Part shown: positions 56,961-64,000 of the stretch, one piece after another
How positions within the stretch are numbered: the first letter of the stretch is position 1
Layout: each line of letters starts with the position of its first letter
Assembly (NCBI GenBank): GCA_037043015.1
Contig: CM073322.1
Span: 20,922,364 to 20,986,363 of the forward strand
DNA length: 64,000 bases
Direction of reading: 5' to 3'
DNA from: Bryum argenteum
Taxonomy: Eukaryota; Streptophyta; Bryopsida; Bryales; Bryaceae
Notes under the pieces: model-generated
Told to the model about the DNA's origin: nothing
Database searches by the model: none
Seen by the model: the letters and a program-made list of their open reading frames with translations, nothing else
Translations under genes and position numbers: made by a program

Positions 56961-59900
56961 ATTACTGTCTTAGTTGTAATGGCTTCACAATCTACGTTGT
57001 GCCCAAAGAGAAAAGTATGCAAGGTTTGTAGACATCGTAAGATAAGGTAGCAATTTTTGAGCAAAATCCAATGAGTGTCCGATGGTATAAGCGGGAATTG
57101 CTGGCAAAATACAAACCTGAACTAGCCAATGTTGAAGATCATGAGGATAACACAATTGACGCTGAAAATGGGGCGGATAAAGAAATCAAGATCATTCTTT
57201 CAGTGATCATAAGGAAGAATATGGTGCGTTGGTCATCGAAAGAAGGGAGACATCATGCAATAATGGCACTAACATCAAATTAGAAAACTAAACCAATGGA
57301 GATTGAAATCTCAGTTGCAGCTCCAATAAAGAAGACAGTAGTTAGAGGTGCATTTGTAGGAAAAAATTCTGTTGGAGTGACTGTGGAAATGCAAGAGTCA
57401 ACGCAACTAAAGAGTGACGATAGAGTGCGGCTGAATATCGTTGCAACGACACCAATTCTGTATTCAATGGTAGTTCGATCAAAGGAATAATTCGCAGCAC
57501 GTACGCAGTCGACGTCGATAGCACATTAATAGCAATAGTTACGGTAGCAGGGCAGACCGCACATGGTGGTAGAGCAGGCTGACGAGGATTAAAAGGAACT
57601 ATTATTTCAGACTGCTGATTCTTTAGTAGGAGTGGGACTATCTACATTGTGGATTTTCAAAGTCTACAAAACTTTGTTTTTGTCACTTATTTTTTGTTCT
57701 TATTGAATAAGAGAAAGGAGTCAACAAGTGTCGATATTAGTTTGCTATTGAATGCCTCGAGTAGATTTAGTCTTGTCATAATGGTTAGTTTTAGTTCTGT
57801 AGTTGGAAACTCCGTTTGTATAATTCAATTGATTTTACTGTAATAGCAATCAGTTTATAAATGACAGCCGAGCGGAATCACTCGTGTTTTTATAGTTCGT
57901 GTCGGTTTTGTAGTTGTCTGATTCAGTTTGGTCTTTACTTTTGTTATTAAATTCCGGTCTAGAATGCAAGAGGCACCCAGTTTTCTTTTATATTGTGATT
58001 TAAAGGTTACTTCTGTACAATCCGTTCCCGTAGTAATACAATACAATTATTCAGATATTGTAAATCAGTTTTTTGTATATGTTTGAGTGTTTTTTGTGAT
58101 AGATGGAGTATTGTTCAATCAAAATTACCTTCCAAGTGACTTTTACAATTGAAAGCGATCTCCCATACAAATCCTCAGTGTTCGAATTGAGCTGAATCAT
58201 TTTTCATTGATATACCAATACTGAAGAGTGCAGCGATGCAGAGCAGCGGGGCTCGAGCCGTCGACACTTCTCACTTACTGGGACCCAATTGTTTAATTCA
58301 AAGAATGATACCTATAATTGATGTGGTTGACACAGATTTACAATGAAAAGTCGTTGAACCATCACAACAATTTCATAAATAACCTGCTTTTACTTCATAG
58401 CCTCGTGATTGTCAATATTATGTACATGAAAAGCTAAATTTTTCAGTTCCTTCTCCCGTAAATTCTATTTCTAATTCATAAACCAGTGGACCTTGAGCAA
58501 AAAATTTATATAGGTAGATCCTAAACCGATTTCAGGGTGTGCGACAAATCCATGGCGGCCATATGATGTACAGCAAGTGTGACAGCCCGTCAACTTTATT
58601 ACTTTGTTGCACGGGTGTAATCCAACTACTGATGGAACTCATTGAGGATTTTCCCATCAATAACGTGGTCGACACGTTTTTCGATTCGATATTCTTTCCG
58701 CAGATGTGGAAAAGAGGTGTAATGATACACGATGTTCCGCTGGGACATAGACGGATCTCGTCAGACGACTACGAGAGGAGGAAACGCGTTTATTATGAGA
58801 GGAGGTTAGATGGAATATGGGATTTATGTTCGAGGATTGCCGACACTGTCAAGCCGACTTGCGTGTGTGTGAGCCGTTTACGGTGGCTCAGATGGCGTAA
58901 CGAAAGGAATGACTAATACTTCTGCCGAATGTCGCTCTCCTTGAACGAGGGAAATCTATGGGGGACGAACTTATACGTGAGTTCGTCGCAGAGGCCTCCC
59001 AACGCCGAACCAAGGTGTACAATATATTAGACAACTCACTTATAGATTTCCCTTTACGTAATCAAAGTCTTTATTGGAGAAGATTCCAACGCCAGTTTTG
59101 TATTCAAATCCAGAGCTGCAAGCATTCTCAAGAGTCAATATCGATTGTTGATAACGATTTCAGAGCAGGACTCGGTTTTATTCTACACTAAGTTAATATT
59201 TGAACACAAACGATGTCGGAAGTTCTCTAGGGTTTAGGAGCCACATGCTGTCAGATTGCATTTTATAGGATGAAGTGCGGGACATCTATGATGCAACTTG
59301 TAGTCAACTAATGTATTAAGAGATATAAGACTAAGATGCAAGGACATGTGCCCGAGGAAGTCGTTAATCTTTTTCATTGTAGACTGCTGAAATGGAGCGC
59401 GAGGCTTATGTTGTAACAAATGAGCAAACAACAGAGAGGTAGACAGAATTGTGTCGCAAGCTGGCTATTGCTAATGTGCTTGGAAAGAAGATTTGCCTCC
59501 ATCTGTTCTATATCCATTGTTGATTCCATTAGAGATTACAAAATTTACTCAAAGGCATGCCATCAAATCCTCTTACGCGTCTTGAGGAGATTTGGATAAC
59601 AAGTCTGCGACCAATCACAGAGTCAAGAACAGGTACAACGAATTGTTTGGGATATACAACACGTGGAAAGGATTGGGTGATCATACACTTTTTCGTCGTT
59701 TATCAGAGGTTTGATTGGAAGTGATCTTACAAACTCGAACAATACTAACGGATAGAATTATGTGACTCATATGACTTGCTGAGTTCTGAATGTGTGGAAG
59801 ATATGCTAGGCAATCCATTCGAAACCAAGGACATCGACGCGAAGAGGTTTATGCAAAATTTTATGCAAGGTGTTACTAAAATGACAACTAATTTAGACAA

Positions 59901-61577
59901 ACAATCTATGAAGAGTTTAACGGCAAGCGCAGAGAAGGCTTTTATCTTTGCTTGTAACGCTATGGGCCGAAGCGCAAGAATATAAGGAAGCAACTTTAAC
60001 TCGCTCGAGTGTTGGAGGAAGTAGAGGCGAAATGCATGCAAATCATACGTCGAGGGAGACGGAAGCATAACTACACGTATGATAGCAGGGAGTAAACAAT
60101 TCGCTCAAACAACATCTCATACATAACTTCACTACCAATGTTGCATGTTTCTACCACGCGAGGACAAGGGAGTTCTTGGGAGTACGTGGTTCCACTTTCG
60201 TGAAGAAGACGAGAAGGGGTTTCATGTCTAAAAGCGGCATCTATGAAGACCAAGTGGAGGCCGCTCAACACTTCATTGGTTAACGAGTTGAGGAAATCAA
60301 GGTGGATTGGACACCTTTAGTAAAATGGATGTTAACATTGCGGGTGCGTAGCATGTGCAGTGTCAACTAAGTTGTGGTCGGTTGCTATCAACAAAGTGAG
60401 CCGTGATTCCGCAGCCAAGTAAATGAAGTGTTGAGCGGCCTCCACTTGGTGTTGCAACCAGCCTTGCATGTTGTCGAACTCCCCACTGGTCCACTTTCAC
60501 CATCGCCTCTCACTCCGATTAGGACACTAACGGAAACCGGCACGGCTTTTCACGGAAATACTTTTCCAATCCAATGCTTTGGGATGCACACAAGTATCTC
60601 ATGATGCCCGAGGTGCGGACGTGAGGCCCCATTCCAAGCCTCACCTCTTAGAGCCACCTCAACTTTCTTTGGCACTATGTGGAAGTGAGGAGGGAGACCA
60701 CCCCTCCTCCTAGTACCCTCTGTGGTCTTCGGTACCTCCCCCCTCGCCCGTCTTGTCTTAAGGGACCTTCCGCGACACATTTTCTTTTGGAAGACCTCCC
60801 GTTTTTGCCATAGTCTCAAAAATGAGCCGTAACTTCTGCTCGGACTAAAATTGAAAATTAATTACATATTATTTACGAAATACATATATATTGAGTTCAA
60901 TAATATTTCATTATTTTGGTTGAAATGTATGAGCATAATTGTAAGCATTTACATAATTGATTTCAATGTATTACATTTACAATACACATTAAGCAGAGGT
61001 AATCCTTACAACAAACCGAGTAAAGACCTATCCAAATAAAACTTTCACCAAATCAAAAATGAGAGAATGAGGTAAAGAGCCTAAAAAGACGTTTGACAAA
61101 TCAGAGCCTAAAACAAAAAAAAGAAGATTACCATATATTATTTAAGGCAAGTAGTTTGTTTTATTTTATTTCCTTCTATTTTGCGAGTGACATTATGATC
61201 TTGAGGAGCATCGCTCGGATTGGGCCACATGAGGTATCATTGGGAGCGGATTTTTACACATGAATGCGGACAACAATCAGATCCCGAAGTGGGTCGACAA
61301 GTCCCAAGATATTGAATTTTAAAATATTGGCCCCATCAATATTGATTTTTTTTCCGTATAATGTACAGTACGTAGAAAAATGAAAAACAAAAGAAAACAA
61401 GCTTTGGTGTGCAATAATCGCCAGGGTCTCCACTAGAGCCTTTGGATATTCACGAAGCATTTAGATAAAGAACTGCGAAAATCGATGAATGTGTTCTGAA
61501 CCCGTTGGATCAAGTGGGCAGGTGTGAGGCCGTCGATGGCTGACCGTGAAAAGAGTTTGATATGACGGGCAGATAGT
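56961..61577. other. AT-rich spacer with unrecognised reading frames and an inverted repeat
   Basis: Contains several coding-like but unrecognised stretches. 57071-57490 is in two frames. 58539-58916 includes DDYERRKRVYYERRLDGIWD. 59635-59985 reads NELFGIYNTWKGLGDHTLF, then after a possible intron DAKRFMQNFMQGVTKMTTN. These may be decayed transposon ORFs. It also holds the 60249/60450 inverted repeat and a GC-rich pyrimidine block (about 60590-60790). None can be named. Confidence 0.35.
60249..60450. repeat. Perfect 29-bp inverted repeat around a 144-bp loop
   Basis: ACCAAGTGGAGGCCGCTCAA continuing to CACTTCATT at 60249-60277 is the exact reverse complement of 60422-60450. Flanking sequence does not extend the match beyond a few bases. 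It may be the remains of a DNA transposon or a stem-loop source of small RNA. Confidence 0.85.
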
Positions 61578-61585
61578 TAGGGTTT
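61578..61585 (-). promoter_or_regulatory. Telo-box upstream of RPS5
   Basis: TAGGGTTT (AAACCCTA on the minus strand) lies 100 bp upstream of the RPS5 start codon. Two more copies sit in intron 1: AAACCCTA at 61923 and TAGGGTTT near 61989. Telo-boxes are a hallmark of plant ribosomal protein promoters. The following leader is pyrimidine-rich (CTCTGTCTCTTTCCTTTCTT). Confidence 0.65.
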
Positions 61586-61684
61586 GGTCTCCAGGGCCAA
61601 GACGGCCGAGAGAGCTCTGTCTCTTTCCTTTCTTCGCCTCAGCGCTTCAGTATCGGCGTCGACGCTCTCATCGCAATCGCAATC

Positions 61685-62869
<1,185 letters not shown>

Positions 62870-63643
62870 ACTAGATACTCGATGTTTTTTGTATTCCGAA
62901 GCCCTTTTTAAAGAGGTTAAGAAACTCAAAGAGGTTTATGCATCTTGTGGTGTGCGGAATATGCACGTGTTTTTGCTCTTAATCCATTCCTTCTAGAATC
63001 GAAGTTCATGTCGGATCTCTGAAAGTTTTGATTGTTCGTTGAAATTTAGGGATCTACCGACATATACAGTGTACCTGTCACTGAAAGTATGATGTCGGTT
63101 CTGGGTAGATCTTAATCTTCCAAATTAGGGCATGGTTTTGAATCTAGGATATTACAAATCAAATGAGTACCGAAGATTCTTGGAGTTGTCGCCGTGTTTT
63201 ATGCGAACAAGAAGTGAAAGAATGTCTCATAGCGCCAATAAGTTCGATGGCTTATTAACGATTTTATGAGTTTACTTGTACCATCAAGAATGTCTTTCTA
63301 CTCCACTAGGTCCAGATCAGGTGATATCACTCCAATTAAACAACAATAATTGTAGAGATGATAATCAAGAGTGGTATAATCCCTTCGAAGCGGCAACGGT
63401 AACACATGCGTGACTCTTCGAACCATAGTCCAATTTTTTGGTACCTACACATGCCGCAGGTTCGGTGCTTGAGGGCTGCGTAATACCGTTGATGGATTTG
63501 GAGATTCAGGCTTTGCTAAATTGTGTACCAAGTCCTTAAGGAAGGATGAAAATAAATAATTTTGTATGAACATGTGCACTAACGGTGCTGATTACCGTAA
63601 GGTGCTTCAATTTACATAACTACGTTATAAGTTTCTACCACGC
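62870..63643. other. RPS5 3' flank
   Basis: Contains the presumed RPS5 3' UTR, then AT-rich sequence with no recognised gene or repeat. Confidence 0.5.
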
Positions 63644-63797
63644 TTGTTTACCCCAGCTTGTTTAACCCAGCTCTTTCATCCCAGCTTGTTTATCCCAGCT
63701 TGTTTATCCCAGCTCTTTCATCCCAGCTTGCTTACCCCAGCTTGTTTAACCCAGCTCTTTCATCCCAGCTTGTTTATCCCAGCTTGTTTATCCCAGC
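63644..63797. repeat. 14-bp tandem repeat, 11 units, with higher-order order
   Basis: Eleven contiguous 14-nt units ending in CCCAGC, of the type TTGTTTATCCCAGC. Four variants (A TTGTTTACCCCAGC, B TTGTTTAACCCAGC, C TCTTTCATCCCAGC, D TTGTTTATCCCAGC) follow the order A-B-C-D-D-C-A-B-C-D-D, with one T-to-C change in the second A. This shows a six-unit (84-bp) block that was itself duplicated. The reading frame through it is incidental. Confidence 0.95.
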
Positions 63798-64000
63798 TTT
63801 GTTCATTGATTGAATCTGAATCAGACCCTGGTTTTAAGGGGTGGAAACCATGACTCCATCAAAGATATTTAAAAATAAGGCATACATGTGAGTGCAAAGG
63901 GTCTCCTCTCCCTCGGACTATTTTTCTTGGCGGTTTTTACAGCTGCAAGGCCATTATTGTGCAAAGAATTTTTTCTCATGTTTTTTTTCTTCTTTTCTTT

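Noticed and set aside
58539-59985. Possible new multi-exon gene on the plus strand
   Set aside because: Several coding-like stretches exist, but no consistent chain of splice sites and no recognisable domain; kept only as a note in the spacer entry.
63644-63853. Repetitive reading frame rich in PAC and QLFHPS; also CRISPR-like look of short repeats
   Set aside because: The frame is the translation of a 14-bp tandem repeat; units are contiguous with no spacers, and the DNA is plant nuclear.

Overview
This is plant nuclear DNA. Several split genes with plant-type GT-AG introns lie in long, AT-rich, transposon-littered spacers. The gene set points to a land plant: a chloroplast/mitochondrial-type CRY-DASH photolyase, a plastid-targeted OCP3-like homeodomain protein, a plant-type lipase/GTPase fusion, and telo-boxes at CCT4 and ribosomal protein S5. 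Short introns (mostly 70-200 nt) and unfamiliar repeat families suggest a non-seed plant such as a bryophyte or lycophyte. That is an inference; the species cannot be named from the sequence.

Seven genes look intact. In order: CCT4 chaperonin subunit (minus, 961-4052, 12 exons, 529 aa); a class-3 lipase/GTPase fusion resembling Arabidopsis At3g07400 (plus, 14390-17389, one exon, 999 aa); a small unrecognised protein with three Y-x-x-x-P-R-[IV]-D repeats (minus, 19038-19889); ERG28-like sterol scaffold (plus, 23543-24139, 3 exons, 130 aa); CRY-DASH (minus, 25433-28808, 14 exons, 570 aa); OCP3-like (minus, 29854-31527, 3 exons, 378 aa); ribosomal protein S5/uS7 (plus, 61685-62869, 4 exons, 196 aa). 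The models come from reading splice sites by eye and checking phase. They are unrelated housekeeping, lipid, light-response and stress genes with no operon-like logic.

Mobile DNA fills the rest. A Ty3/gypsy chromodomain retrotransposon (6479-12439) keeps both LTRs and a perfect 5-bp target duplication, but its coding region is broken in many places. A 226-bp mariner-type MITE (12479-12704) follows it. A decayed, probably Mutator-like transposase occupies about 35.1-38.9 kb. From 40.4 to 43.8 kb lies a mosaic of gene pieces: a BAH-PHD (EBS/SHL-like) first exon, a PHD exon with rearranged copies, and an intron-containing kinesin-5 motor fragment. A GC-rich tandem array of 85-bp units (about 44.2-45.1 kb) follows, then a broken gene with a ParB/sulfiredoxin-like DGNHRL motif (45.5-47.6 kb). 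Further right are a PIF/Harbinger transposase remnant, a Tourist-like MITE with TAA target duplications, two long hairpins and a 14-bp tandem repeat.

The most unusual items are the captured-fragment mosaic beside the 85-bp array, the small Y-x-x-x-P-R-[IV]-D repeat protein, and the ParB-like family. I see no complete new biological system in the window.
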